A DNA stretch of 64,000 nt from Garcia nutans. Taxonomy: Eukaryota > Streptophyta > Magnoliopsida > Malpighiales > Euphorbiaceae. Location of the stretch: NCBI GenBank assembly GCA_947685225.1, contig CANTUV010000035.1, positions 8,377,501 through 8,441,500 on the forward strand. The letters run 5' to 3'. The notes under the pieces were generated by a model that was given only the letters and a program-made list of their open reading frames with translations, searched no databases and was not told the DNA's origin. The position numbers and the translations under genes were made by a program. The first letter of the stretch is position 1; every line of letters starts with the position of its first letter. Of this stretch, positions 50,501-61,442 are shown piece after piece.

Positions 50501-52516
50501 TAAATTTTAACTAATGATGGTCCAATAATCAACTTGTCTTGAGATCAAGCAGAATATAACAATTCTTTAAACTGAAGAATCTTTTGGTTCATTAATAAAT
50601 GGCTATGTAAATTTTTAATAATTTTTCTTATCATTATCGAACTAAGATGAACTAATCGATCATGCTAAATTATAAAAATATTTTGATTTATAAATTTATG
50701 ATTTACTGTAAAATTTACTTTAATTGTACTAATTCGTATATAATGCAAGCCATAAAAGAATAGATAAATTTTCTAATATATATTTTTCTCTTGAAATAAT
50801 ATATAAAAGATGGAGATATTTTTAATTTTCTCATTTACAGTCTCAATATGATATTCATTGCTGCGAATATCTTTAAAATTTAATAATTTTCTATGAGACT
50901 TTGGAGGAAATAATTATAACAATTTTTATTCCTCTTGTTAATGATATATTCGCTCTTTCAAAACTTTTAATTATTTTTGTGTTACTAGATATTCTAGTAA
51001 TAATTGCTTTATCTATTTTTAAAAAAATATTTTATATTTTTAAGGAGTATATGTGTGGTTTCACCACCTACAATATATATGTCTTTTTCATTTGCACTTT
51101 ATATATAATAAAAATTATTATAAATAATATACTCTAAAGTCTCATGGTAAATCAAGAAATTATAATTTTATAAAAATTACAATTACTTTAATAAAATTTT
51201 CAAATTAACTTATATAATCATAAATCAATTATTTATATTTTAATCATAAAACTTAATTAAAGATTAATCAAAACTCTAGATTTATTTCAAACCCATTTAT
51301 AGCTCTAATTTTTTTTTTTCATATATTTAATAATTAAATATTAATTTATTTATTAACATTTAAATATGTTAGATTTTAATTTTTATCCGACGGTTTCTCT
51401 TTTCTATTTTTCTTATATTATTAAATCTTCACAAAAATTTATGAGATTTAAACCACAAAAATTAGACATATATATATATATATATTTGAAAGAAAAATTA
51501 GACATATATATATACTTATATATAATTTTACATTTGTTTTTAAAGTTCTTTTACCATATTTAAAAATTAAGTTTTTCAAACCAATAAATTCTGTTTCTTT
51601 AATATTTCCTCTGGCAGTACATATTTATTTATTTTTTTCAATCATCATACCTATATAATAATTTATAAAATTTTAATTACATAATACATACATGTATAGA
51701 AACGTATAACTAAAATTTCAGAATTTTATACATTGATTTAATATATTTTTAAATTATTTATATTTAGTCTTATAGATTATATTATGTCAGTCAATACTCT
51801 GGCAGTGTCAGTCTTTAATTTTATTTTTAAGGCTAAACTTCATTAAAATTTATGAAATTTTAACCATATGTCCTAGACATATATATTATCTTGTATGTAA
51901 AATTTTTAATTTTTTTGGATTCGTTTATTATAGTTTTTAAATAGGTTTCTCAACTTTTATAAATTCTGAATTACTAGAAACAGTTTTGATAGTCTATTTT
52001 CTTCTATTTTTCTTAAATAGTAAATCATACTTATAAATTATGAAATTTTATTCACTAACTATTAACACATAGTTAAACTCTCCACTAAAATTTTATTAGT
52101 TAAACTCTCCACTAAAATTTTATGCTCATTGAATCTCTCTAGATTAGTCTAAAAAATCAAACAAAATCACTTTATAAAATATAAACAGAAATTCCAGCAA
52201 CAATTATGTTCATATTTTATATTTTTATTTTTATATTTCAAATCAATTCTTTAATTTAATTTATTTATCAATTAAATAAAATATAAATCTTAATTTTACA
52301 AGTGAGTTTCAATTTATATTATTTTTCTAAAGTTTGTATATATTATAATATATAAAGATCAAGACAAGACACGATGATAATTATCTTAAGATTCTTGGCA
52401 AAAGAGATAAAAATAGAAAATTTATCTTATAATTCTTGACAAAATCATATCACAAATTAAGTAATATATTTGAATGCTTAGAATAAACAAATTAGTAGAG
52501 TCTCATGCTAATAACG

Positions 52517-52896
52517 TATTATAAAATTAATGAGAAAATTATAGATAATTAAAAAATGAAGAATAAAAACTAATTATTTTAAGAAACAATTTAAAGAAAA
52601 AAGAATTCATAAAGAAAATGAAGAACAAAAACTAATTATTTTAAGAAGCAATTTAGAAAAAAAAAGAATTCATAAGATTATCACTTCTTTTTCTTCATAT
52701 CTCTTAAACTTTACAAACCACCTCTATTTATAGAATTAAAATTTAAATTAAATATTACATATTAATTATTAAGATAATAAAATAAATAAAATGATAAAAT
52801 AATTTAAAAGACACGATAATGTGATTAGGAGATAAAATAACATGGTTAAAGTGATAGAGAAAAAACATCCACATAAATATCTTATTATTCATAATA
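52517..52896 (-). repeat. 5' LTR of the copia element (380 bases)
   Basis: It aligns with 47189-47502 from end to end but is about 66 bases longer, mainly because a segment around 52556-52674 (GAAGAA.AAAAACTAATTATTTTAAG to GAATTCATA) is present twice. By eye the two LTRs differ at well over one position in ten, so the insertion is old. Confidence 0.88.
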
Positions 52897-52901
52897 ATAA
52901 C

Positions 52902-54150
52902 CACAATATTAAAATTTTCATAAATTTTTTTTTGCTATAACTACATGTATTTCTAAATTTATTAGACCAAAATTAATTATGTTTATATCAGATTAGCCCA
53001 CTAAGAAAGTAAAATTCTCCCATTTTATACTAGATCGGCTGACTAAAAATAATAAAATGCTCTCAATAAATAATGACTATAAAAATCAAACTTGTGAATT
53101 ATTACTTAAGGGATAAAAGTATCGAACCGCTCATACCAACCACTCGTTGATTTATTAATTTAAAATTTTAGTTGCAATACTGCTTTAAAATTAAATGAAA
53201 AATGGTAATAATAATATTTTGCACCTTAACTAGAAGAGTAAAATTGAAATTGACTGTAGAACTTATTATATTGTACTATTAATTTAATCTTTTAATTTTT
53301 TAATTGGAACTTTTTATTAAGTTTTCAACTTTATGAATTTAATAAAATATGAATAACTAAATTAATGACTCAATTAATTAAAATTGCAAAGTTGGAAAGC
53401 ACAATTAAGTTAAATCAAAATTTTAAAAATTAAATTGATAATATATGAAAAATAGATATATTCAAGAGACAATCAGTATAATTTAGCCCCATAACGATGT
53501 AAATAGCGTAGTTTCCTCATAATAAAAGAGTATTACATCGCACACGAACTCAACATTTTCGTTTTAAAAAAACACGGGGACATGGATTTTTTTTTTTCAA
53601 TTTTATGTTGAAAATGCTATATAACATCTACATAATAAAATTATATATATATTTTTTATGTTATAATATATGAAATTTATTTAAAAATAAATATAATAAT
53701 TTTTATTAATATATTTTTGTATATTTTATTTTTTATTATTTTTAAAATTTTATTTTTTTATAATTAAAATTAAAATTTTTATTTATAAAAAATATAATTT
53801 TATATGATAAAAATAATTTAAAAATTAATATTTATTATTTTATTAGAATATTTTTATTTAATAGTGAAATTTAAAAAATATAAATTAAAATAAAATATTA
53901 ATTATAGTGAAAAAATAATATTTATAAAATTTTTTTAGTAAAGAATGAGATATTTTTAAAATTTTAATTTAATTTTTTATGAAAATGTAAATATTTTTAA
54001 ATTTTATAGTTTTTTTAAAATAAAGTTAGTTTTATTTTTTTTAATGCGGTAATGTAAATCTCCCATAATAAAAGGAGAAAAGGGGCCTGAAATCAGGGAA
54101 CTGACAATGGGGCTTATATTAACCAGACCTACTAAGACCAACCCATAATC
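52902..54150. other. AT-rich intergenic DNA and distal promoter of the coiled-coil gene
   Basis: Extremely AT-rich from about 53590 to 54050; no gene. Composition changes sharply near 54060, where the promoter of the next gene begins. Confidence 0.5.
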
Positions 54151-54157
54151 CATATTC

Positions 54158-54313
54158 TCTAACGGCTACGACTATTTTCATATTTTTAAAAAAAAATCTG
54201 GAATCCGAATCTCCTTAACGGCGTTAAACTGAAACCCTTTCGTTTCATGCCGTTAGTTTCTCCCGCTCAATTTCAAATCCACACCAAAGCCCCCACTTCT
54301 CTCCCAACGGCTC
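54158..54313 (+). promoter_or_regulatory. Cluster of AACGG (mitosis-specific activator) elements
   Basis: TCTAACGGCTA at 54158-54168 matches the plant MSA consensus YCYAACGGYYA at every position, and CCCAACGGCTC at 54303-54313 matches at ten of eleven. Two more AACGG cores lie between them: CTTAACGGCG near 54215 and, on the other strand, CTAACGGC near 54250. MSA elements bind three-repeat MYB (MYB3R) factors and drive G2/M expression. They lie just upstream of, or within, the likely transcription start of the coiled-coil gene. Confidence 0.65.
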
Positions 54314-54329
54314 TCTCTCTCAAAATACT

Positions 54330-55812
54330 TTTTCTGAGTTTTCTTTATCTTTATCTCGATTTTTAGTTTTCTACTATTCTTTAAGCAAGGGAACCAAGAA
54401 CTTTCGCGCAACTGCTGTTTCATGGCGAATCTGTAAACTCATTACCAGGTACATTCGAGGTCTCACTTCTTGTTCTATTTTGGCTGTTTGGATTGCAAGA
54501 AAAGGAAGGAAAATTAGAGTTCTCTTTGGGAAAAAAGTTTTATTTTCTTGGTAATCAAAACATAATGTTCTTTATTTTTGCTTCACATAATTTGGTGTCT
54601 TTGTGGCTTCGTTTGTTATGTTGTGTGTGTTCAAGTTAGCCCTTTGCTTAATTGACTGAGAATGTTAGGGAAACCGTAAGAACAATGAGATCTTTTAATC
54701 TTATCTTGGCTAAATGGCCTCACTAGGCTGTATATTAGCTATGGGTTTTATGGTTCCTAAACACCAAAAATCACAGATTCAAAGATTTAATTAGTTTCTT
54801 TCTTTTTTACCTCAAATTTTCTCAGCAATTAACAGATTGTCAATTCAGTATAAAATCATCATAATACATCAAGACACTTAGAACGAGCAGAAGAGTACAA
54901 TATTTCAATAGATTTCAGGTTTCCGTTTGTTGTTCTGATTACATCAGAAAAGTTTGAATATCAGTTTTCATATCATGGCTTTGAAATTTTTATGAGTGAT
55001 TCATCTGTTTCAATAGCTAGTCCATTTCCCAACCTTATTGAGAAGAGGTAAAAAGATTTAGAGTCGATAATTATGGTTTATTATCATTTTCAGTCAGTAA
55101 AGCATGAAAATTAACCAGATTTCAATTACATGTTTAGAATAAGAGCTACTGCCAGTGGTCAGCAAATAGAAGGGGAAGTAACATTTAGATTCTGCAGTTA
55201 CAGTAGTTATTCCCACCTTCAATCAAAATATACCATTTGAAACTTAACAAAATTTGTAAGAAATTTTAATAATATAAGACAAAAATTGGTCTTTCCAGGC
55301 TCCAGCCTTGATGCCCATGGTCAGATAAATAAAAGGGAGAACAAATAAGAGGGAATATTTATGCTTTTCTATTCTTATTTTCTGTCAGATGTCACTTGAT
55401 CTTTAACCAAATGTCAGTGATATTCATTGATTAAAAGCCAGAATTTGTCTTTCCTGCCAGTCCATTTTGTTGCATTATTGACAATTTTCAGCAAGTATAG
55501 GGGGGAACTATATTCGTATTGTCTCAATAAATATTATTTGAATTACATTTTAATAGTAATATTGTAAACTGTTAATTTGTCATAAGATCTAGATTCTACA
55601 CTTTTGGGGCTATAAGCTGATTCTGTTATGAAAACAAAGGCTTACTCTGACACCTATTGGTTGAAGTTACTGGAGTGCCCATATCGTTGATTATCATCAG
55701 TTATAATTTTTTTCTTCTTCAGGTAAGAGCATTATCATGAACTTTTATTTGTCATCTGAAAGTTTTTGTTTACAAGCAGATATTGTTTTGAAACAAGTTC
55801 CATAGAAGGAAT
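54330..55812 (+). other. 5' leader of the coiled-coil gene, with an intron and two short upstream frames
   Basis: A donor CAG/GTACAT at 54448/54449 and an acceptor TTCTTCTTCAG ending at 55722 define a 1.27-kb intron in the 5' UTR (inferred from signals only). Upstream frames: ATG at 54422 (four codons, MANL) in the first leader exon, and ATG at 55737 (22 codons), whose stop TAG at 55803-55805 lies seven bases before the main ATG at 55813. Either could reduce translation of the main frame. The acceptor is immediately followed by GTAAGA, itself a good donor. Confidence 0.5.
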
Positions 55813-58800
55813 ATGGACAGGGTCATTGAAGAGTTAGATGAAGCTAAAGCTGAGATTGAGAAGCTCAGAGTGGACTTAAAATGCAAAGCAGAACTGTCTG
55901 AGAATTTGAAGAAAACAGACCATGAACAAAACATTCAAATTAAACAAGCAAATTCAAAAATCGAGACGCAGACCCAAGAGCTACATGAAAAGTCAGAGGA
56001 AATATCCATGGCAAGACAAATGTGTGAAGATCTTCAATGTAGATTGAATGAAAAGGAGTTGATCATCAGACGCCTGAGCTCTTCAAATGATAAGCTTAGA
56101 GTTGATTGTGATGAGAAGTATAGAAAATGGGAAGAGGAAACACGAAGGTTGTTATTGGCTCTAGATGAAGCAAATAAGAAGAACATAGATCAAGAACAAA
56201 AAATTCATGTGTTTATGGCAGAGATTGAGGATCTTAAAGGGCTTCTATCTACTTCTCAGAAGAAGTGCATGGAAGCAGAGAAAAAAGCAAAAGCACCAAA
56301 AGAACTAACAGAAAGAGATCACATAATACTTAAATTAGAAGAGGAGAATAGGAATTTAGAAGGTCAGCTAAAATGGAAGAAAGAGCAGTTCAAACATCTA
56401 GAAGAAGCACATGAAAAGCTTCGAAACCAGTTCAGGGAAAGCAAGAAAGAGTGGGAGCTTGAGAAATCTGCATTGGTTGATGAGATTTGTTCACTGCAGA
56501 CAAGGTTGGATTTTCAGACCAGAATCTCAGAAGATCTGCAAAACCGATTAAAGATGTGCAACCGAGCCCTAGCTCATGAAGAAAGCAGGAGAAAGTGTCT
56601 GGAAGTTGAAATTTCTGAATTTAAAGCTCGCTTTGAGAATGTTTTCACAGAATGCCAAGATGCAAAGTCACAATTGGAATGCTTGAGCATTCAGAGGGAT
56701 AAAGAGATTGCAGCTCTGAGACATTCATTGGAAACAAAAGAGACATTTTATAAAGAAGCTGAGTATCGAGCCAGGAAATTAGAGCAAGAAAATCAAGAGT
56801 TACTGGCCTCCCTTAAAGAACTTCAGGAAGCTCGGATTCAGGAAGTGGGAAATTCTTCTTCTCTGGCAAAGCTGCGAAACAAGCTAAGAAATGTGGAGCA
56901 GATGCACCGAGAATGTTCTGTGAATCTTAGAGCTAAAGAAGCTGAATGGAGCTCTCAGCTGGAAAAGCTGACTAGGGAGGTGAACAATTATAGGTCTGCA
57001 TTAGATAACAAGGAAACTGCAGCAAAAGAGCTCAAGACTCAGTTGGAAAATTGTCACTCCACAATAATGCAGCTGGAATTGCAGGATGAGGAGGCTTCAG
57101 TAATGTTGCTGGTGTTGAAATCAGTAATAACTGAGGCTCAATTGAGCCATAAAATTGCTGAGGCTGAGATGAATCTCCATGAAAAAGAAAGAGATGAAAA
57201 TGTGTTTTTCTTGATGCGGCAGCTGGAGATAAAAAACACTGCTTTAGCTAAGGCACTGGAGGAAAACAAAGAAGAAAGTCAGAAGGCTGCTGCCTTACTG
57301 AGGAGAGTTCAATCACTGGACCTCATTCAAGAGCAGCGACTCATGATACAGAAAGAGCTTGAAAGGTGCAAGGAAATGCTTCAAGAATCATCCAGAACTC
57401 ATCTTCACTTTAAGGAGCAAGCTTTACAGACAGAGAGAGAGCTGAAGGAGAAAATTACAGAAGTTTGTGATGCCTTGGACATGGAAAGTTCCAAATTGGC
57501 CGCAGAAAGTGAAAAGACAGCGTGCTTGTTAAGGAAGGCTGCATCTGTTGATATTATTGAGGAAAAGCAAAAATCAATGCAAAAAGAGCTTGAAAGGTAC
57601 AAAGAAATGCTTGAGGAATCATCCAGGAAGCAGCTTCAATTAGAAGAGCAAGCTTTGAACATGGAAACTGACTTGAAAGAGAAACTTAGAGAAGTTTGTT
57701 ATGCATTGGACACTACACACTCTGAATTGTGTGAAGAGCGTGGAAAAGCAGCATCTTTACTGAAGAGGGTTGAGTCCTTCAATCTTATTGAAGAGCAGAA
57801 GCAACTCATGCAAAAAGAACTACAGAGGCATACGAAAATGCTCGAGGAATCTTCTAAGTGCCAACTTCACTTAGAAAAGCAAGCTTTGCAGAAGGAAAAT
57901 GATTATAAAGAGAAGCTTCAAGAAGTTTGTGTTACCTTAGACAGAGCAAATTCCGAACTGGCATCCAAAATTTGTGAAGGACATGCACTTGAATTCGAGT
58001 TGTGGATATGGAAATTGATTGCTAAACGCTTAAATGATGACTTTGAAGAAAATCAGGTATTGCTTAAAGAATTAGAAGCCTCTCTTCTTGCACAAGTAGA
58101 AGTTGCAGAAACCTTCAAGCAGGAGAAGGATGCTATTGCACACATGTTAGAAGTAAAGAATAGTAGAATAGATAATCTCCAGCAGCAGATTGAATTGTTC
58201 GAGCAAGAGCTTAAAGACGCTGCCACTACTGCCAGAATGGAGATAGTGATGTCCTCTGAGTCGGAGAAAGAGAGTTTACTCAGAATGATGAGAGAAAAAG
58301 ACCAGATTTTGGATTATCTCCAGAAAGAGATTGAGTGGCTTGAGCAAGAATCACTGAGAAGAGAACTTGAAGGTGCAGTTCTCACACATATAGGGGCAGA
58401 GAGAACATTTGAGTATGAAATGGAGAATCTTATCCAGCTTGCTGAAGAGAAAGATCATAGAATAGAGTCATTGGAGAAAAAGCTTCACAGCTCAGTAGTC
58501 TCTTTTTCTTCAGAGCTTGCTGATAAGCAGGCTGAGATTTCTCTCATCCATGAGGCTTGGGAAAAGATAGCAACTGCTGAGATTTTAGCCCAGCTGGAAA
58601 TTGAAGAGAAGAAATTGATGATTGTGGAGCTGGACGATGACATCTCTTCTATACAGCAGAAACTGGAAGCACAGGAAAAATCTTTATCATCTTCCCAACA
58701 GCAAGCACAGGAGATTGAATCTGAACTTGAAGCAAAGCAAGTGAAGATGAAGAAATTAATGAACCTGATGGAGATAAAGCTGAGAACTTCAGAAGCCACA

Positions 58801-59121
58801 GTTGATAAGCTCGAGAATGAGAAAAGAAATTTGGTTGAAGATGTCATGAAGCTGTCAACAGAAAGGGAAAATTTGTTGGGTTTCATTGTAGGACTTGGTG
58901 ACAGGATAAGTCAATTCTCTAATGAAGATGTGCAGCTGGTTGGAATCTTGGAAAGGTTAGTGCAGTCTCTTGATGCTAGTGAATCTAGTTTAGGCTTGAA
59001 GTGTGATACCGAGCTTTTCAAATCTGTGAAAGGGTTTGTGACTACAAATCATCCTTCACCCACAACAAAGAAACTTCAGGCTGTTGTTGGAGAAAGATCA
59101 CCATTTCGAGAGCTTAACTAG
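55813..59121 (+). CDS. Long coiled-coil protein similar to Arabidopsis At4g38062
   Basis: A single coding exon of 1102 residues, from MDRVIEELDEAKAEIEKLR to the end ERSPFRELN. Length, start, the WKKEQFKHLEEA and FKARFENVFTECQDAKSQL blocks, NLRAKEAEWSSQLEKL and the RSPFR.LN C-terminus agree with the uncharacterised Arabidopsis protein At4g38062 as I remember it. The protein is almost entirely heptad-type helix rich in Glu, Lys, Leu and Gln, with no enzyme motif, signal peptide or membrane segment. Residues 495-725 are three tandem 77-residue repeats. The last 40 residues are Ser/Thr/Pro-rich and not helical. A scaffold or cytoskeletal role is likely from shape only; the mitotic-type promoter would fit a role in division. 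The frame is intact. The start is chosen because the conserved MDRV(I)EELDE begins there and a stop (55803-55805) lies close upstream in another frame. Confidence 0.88.
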   Translation: MDRVIEELDEAKAEIEKLRVDLKCKAELSENLKKTDHEQNIQIKQANSKIETQTQELHEKSEEISMARQMCEDLQCRLNEKELIIRRLSSSNDKLRVDCDEKYRKWEEETRRLLLALDEANKKNIDQEQKIHVFMAEIEDLKGLLSTSQKKCMEAEKKAKAPKELTERDHIILKLEEENRNLEGQLKWKKEQFKHLEEAHEKLRNQFRESKKEWELEKSALVDEICSLQTRLDFQTRISEDLQNRLKMCNRALAHEESRRKCLEVEISEFKARFENVFTECQDAKSQLECLSIQRDKEIAALRHSLETKETFYKEAEYRARKLEQENQELLASLKELQEARIQEVGNSSSLAKLRNKLRNVEQMHRECSVNLRAKEAEWSSQLEKLTREVNNYRSALDNKETAAKELKTQLENCHSTIMQLELQDEEASVMLLVLKSVITEAQLSHKIAEAEMNLHEKERDENVFFLMRQLEIKNTALAKALEENKEESQKAAALLRRVQSLDLIQEQRLMIQKELERCKEMLQESSRTHLHFKEQALQTERELKEKITEVCDALDMESSKLAAESEKTACLLRKAASVDIIEEKQKSMQKELERYKEMLEESSRKQLQLEEQALNMETDLKEKLREVCYALDTTHSELCEERGKAASLLKRVESFNLIEEQKQLMQKELQRHTKMLEESSKCQLHLEKQALQKENDYKEKLQEVCVTLDRANSELASKICEGHALEFELWIWKLIAKRLNDDFEENQVLLKELEASLLAQVEVAETFKQEKDAIAHMLEVKNSRIDNLQQQIELFEQELKDAATTARMEIVMSSESEKESLLRMMREKDQILDYLQKEIEWLEQESLRRELEGAVLTHIGAERTFEYEMENLIQLAEEKDHRIESLEKKLHSSVVSFSSELADKQAEISLIHEAWEKIATAEILAQLEIEEKKLMIVELDDDISSIQQKLEAQEKSLSSSQQQAQEIESELEAKQVKMKKLMNLMEIKLRTSEATVDKLENEKRNLVEDVMKLSTERENLLGFIVGLGDRISQFSNEDVQLVGILERLVQSLDASESSLGLKCDTELFKSVKGFVTTNHPSPTTKKLQAVVGERSPFRELN
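57295..57987 (+). repeat. Three exact-period 231-base (77-residue) coding repeats
   Basis: The LL(R/K)(R/K) word recurs at 57295, 57526 and 57757. Each repeat runs LL.(R/K)..S.D(L/I)IEE(Q/K)....M.KEL.R...ML.ESS......F/LE.QAL..E...KEK..EVC.ALD...S.L. The period never varies and equals eleven heptads, so the coiled-coil register is kept across copies. Confidence 0.9.
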
Positions 59122-60020
59122 AAACCTGAGAGTATTACTCTAACGAAGTCTATGTACTATATAGCCTGTCTGCGAGTCTTACTCTTCCTTGAACATGTCT
59201 CTTTTTTTATTTTTTTATTGATTACCATGCAATTCTAAAGCATGGGATTTGTGGTCTTAATTTTGTATATGATTCACGTATAAGCAATCTATTTATGCCA
59301 AGAGAATTGCCACAAATTCAGATTGATTTATTACTTTCTGAGCACCCAATTTCTCTTATCTATTACGTTGGAAGGCTAACTGTAGAATTGTTGACTAGTC
59401 ATGTTTCTAAGCTGCAATTGTGCGGGATTATGTCTGTTAGAATGCTAGGTGTAGAATAGTTGATTTACTATGTTTATGTGCTGTTATGTGTAGCCATAGT
59501 TAAGGAATAGCATAACTATAGTTATGTTATTCAGGTACGAAAATATACGTATATCTCCACATGCTTGAGGAAAGATACAGAAAACCATTTTACAGAGGTT
59601 TCTCTGCAACATGTTATTCACATTCGTTATCAGTACACGTTATTTTACTAAAAATTTTTTCTTGGTGATTACAAAGATCCAAGTGAAAACTACGAGAGTG
59701 TATATTTCTAGTTTAATCCTTTTAGCGCTTGATGCTAAAAGAGCTAAAATTCTGAGAAAATTCTAGTAGCCCTTGCCTCAAAGCTTCAAGATTCAACACC
59801 ATAGCCATTGCCAACCAAGATACTAAGCACACCCATTTTTGATACCAGTAAAAATGAGCTTTTTAGGATTTTATGTGCACGTTATAATTACAAAATTAAA
59901 TTAAGCCACTTAAACTTCACGACTATTATAAAAAAAACAAATTGAAATTCCTAAAAATATTAAATTAAATCACTATATAGTCTAAGACGAATTCGAGCAT
60001 TTTGCGGTAGGGGTGGAAAG
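59122..60020. other. 3' region of the coiled-coil gene and spacer
   Basis: The first 200 to 300 bases should hold the 3' UTR and poly(A) site. No other gene seen. Confidence 0.5.
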
Positions 60021-60140
60021 AATATATAAAACGGCAAAGAGGCGCGCGTTTTAATAACCGCCGCCCAATTGGAAATATCACATAATTCGTTCAGGAAACG
60101 AAAAATGCCGCCGCGAAATATGTGACCTGGCATACACGTG
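60021..60140 (+). promoter_or_regulatory. Probable promoter of the MSL-like gene
   Basis: A TATA-like AATATATAAAA starts at 60021 and a G-box CACGTG stands at 60135-60140, ahead of a probable 5' UTR exon that ends at 60284 before GTAATTTT. The stretch is GC-richer (GGCGCGCG near 60041) than its surroundings. The transcription start is not fixed by sequence. Confidence 0.4.
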
Positions 60141-60159
60141 CTTTATTAAGAGCCAGCAA

Positions 60160-61442
60160 ATGGATTCTCGCCCAGAACGCACCGTATTAAGGGAAGCAAA
60201 ACTAGAACCATGAACAGCAAAAGAATTTTCAGACCTAGAGATTCTCCGCTTCGTTGTCAAAATCTTATTGTCCATAACACACAGGTAATTTTCCAAAATT
60301 ATTATTATTATTTTCTTTCTACGTATATACAACATATACAATATGTTTCTACAATTGAATCTTCTTAGCTTTCTCAATTTTTCAAGTGATTCAATTGGAA
60401 CTGTTAATTAGGTGACTACAGTTTTTAAATTTTCTTTTCCTTGGAACACTTTATTGATTTCTGATTAATTATATGATTCTAAATGCTTAGGGTTTTCGAT
60501 ACGGTGATGGAATTAGAAAACGAATTCTCGTCTTCTTTATATATTTATTTTTTAATTTCTCTTTCTTTTATTATGTATATGTAGCACTTAAGTTTTTAGG
60601 GTTTTTGAATTGCATTTCAACGGCATAATTAGTTATTGATTATTTATTTATTTATTATATATTTTGTAGTATTATTACTTGATTCATGTGGTTTTGCTAT
60701 GTTTATTTGGTTTTTGGTTTTTGAGTTTTTTTTTATTAAGACCTGGAAACTCAAAAGTTAACAAATTCAATCTGCAAAACAAGTCAAATTTGTAATTTTT
60801 TTGTGAAATCAGTTTTTTTTTTGGTCCTGAAAATTTAGGGTCACTCAAAAAAAAAAAAAACCTCACTATGAAGGATTAAGTTAATTTTTGTTACTGTACT
60901 TCATTTTCAAGATGATGTGCTGGTGCTTCAAGATTTGCACATTGTCTACGATTGAATTGTTCAAATGGATAATTGCAGTGCAACTCTAGGAAAGGAGTCT
61001 AGTTGCTTTTTTTTATATCATAAAATCATTAGTGTATGTGGACATTGAGAACTTATAGACATTAGTTTTATAACATCCATGCATATGTTTATATGGTTTT
61101 GTTTGATTCTTGGACAGGCTATATGTTTATATGTGGACATTGAGAACTTATGGATATTAGTTTTATAACATCCATACATACGTTTATATGATTTTATTTT
61201 CTTGAAATTCAGTTAAAATTTAATTAGAAGTAATTAATATTAATATTAGCAAGACCTCTTTTAGCTTTATCTATTTTAATTTGTTTCTTTCCTGAAATTC
61301 TTAAAATCTTATTTAGCAGGTGTTGGAACTCAAAATTTGTTTGGTTTGACAAGATCAGATTGGCAATTTAGAAGTCAAGCCTTTGAGTAGTGTATCTTAC
61401 ATGACTAGTGGTATTCTCTAGCTTCACCATTTTAATTTGGCA
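60160..61442 (+). other. 5' leader of the MSL-like gene, with an intron
   Basis: A donor CACACAG/GTAATT at 60284/60285 and an acceptor TTTAGCAG near 61319 would remove about 1.03 kb from the leader. An upstream ATG at 60210 opens a frame that stays open to the donor and stops soon after the join; another short frame, ATG at 61401 to TAG at 61421, lies just before the main ATG. Splice and transcript limits are inferred. Confidence 0.45.

Larger units (their letters stand above)
47189..52896 (-). mobile_element. Complete but degenerate copia retrotransposon
   Basis: Two diverged direct repeats (LTRs at 47189-47502 and 52517-52896) bracket 5.0 kb, and ATAAC is duplicated exactly outside both (47184-47188 and 52897-52901). 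Coding traces are on the minus strand: the longest open piece (49499-49810) contains EVQQIIYLQNIVNQL and LKRDRPIHSKDK, sequences typical of the linker between integrase and reverse transcriptase in plant copia polyproteins; near 48720-48750 IIIVYINDLNI matches the reverse transcriptase VYVDDL block with the catalytic first Asp changed to Asn. Stops and frameshifts are frequent, so it is not functional. The 5' LTR is the right-hand one. Confidence 0.88.

Noticed and set aside
58485..58886. Minus-strand frame of 133 residues
   Set aside because: It is the antisense shadow of the At4g38062-like coding exon, with the same Ser/Phe-rich composition such shadows always show.
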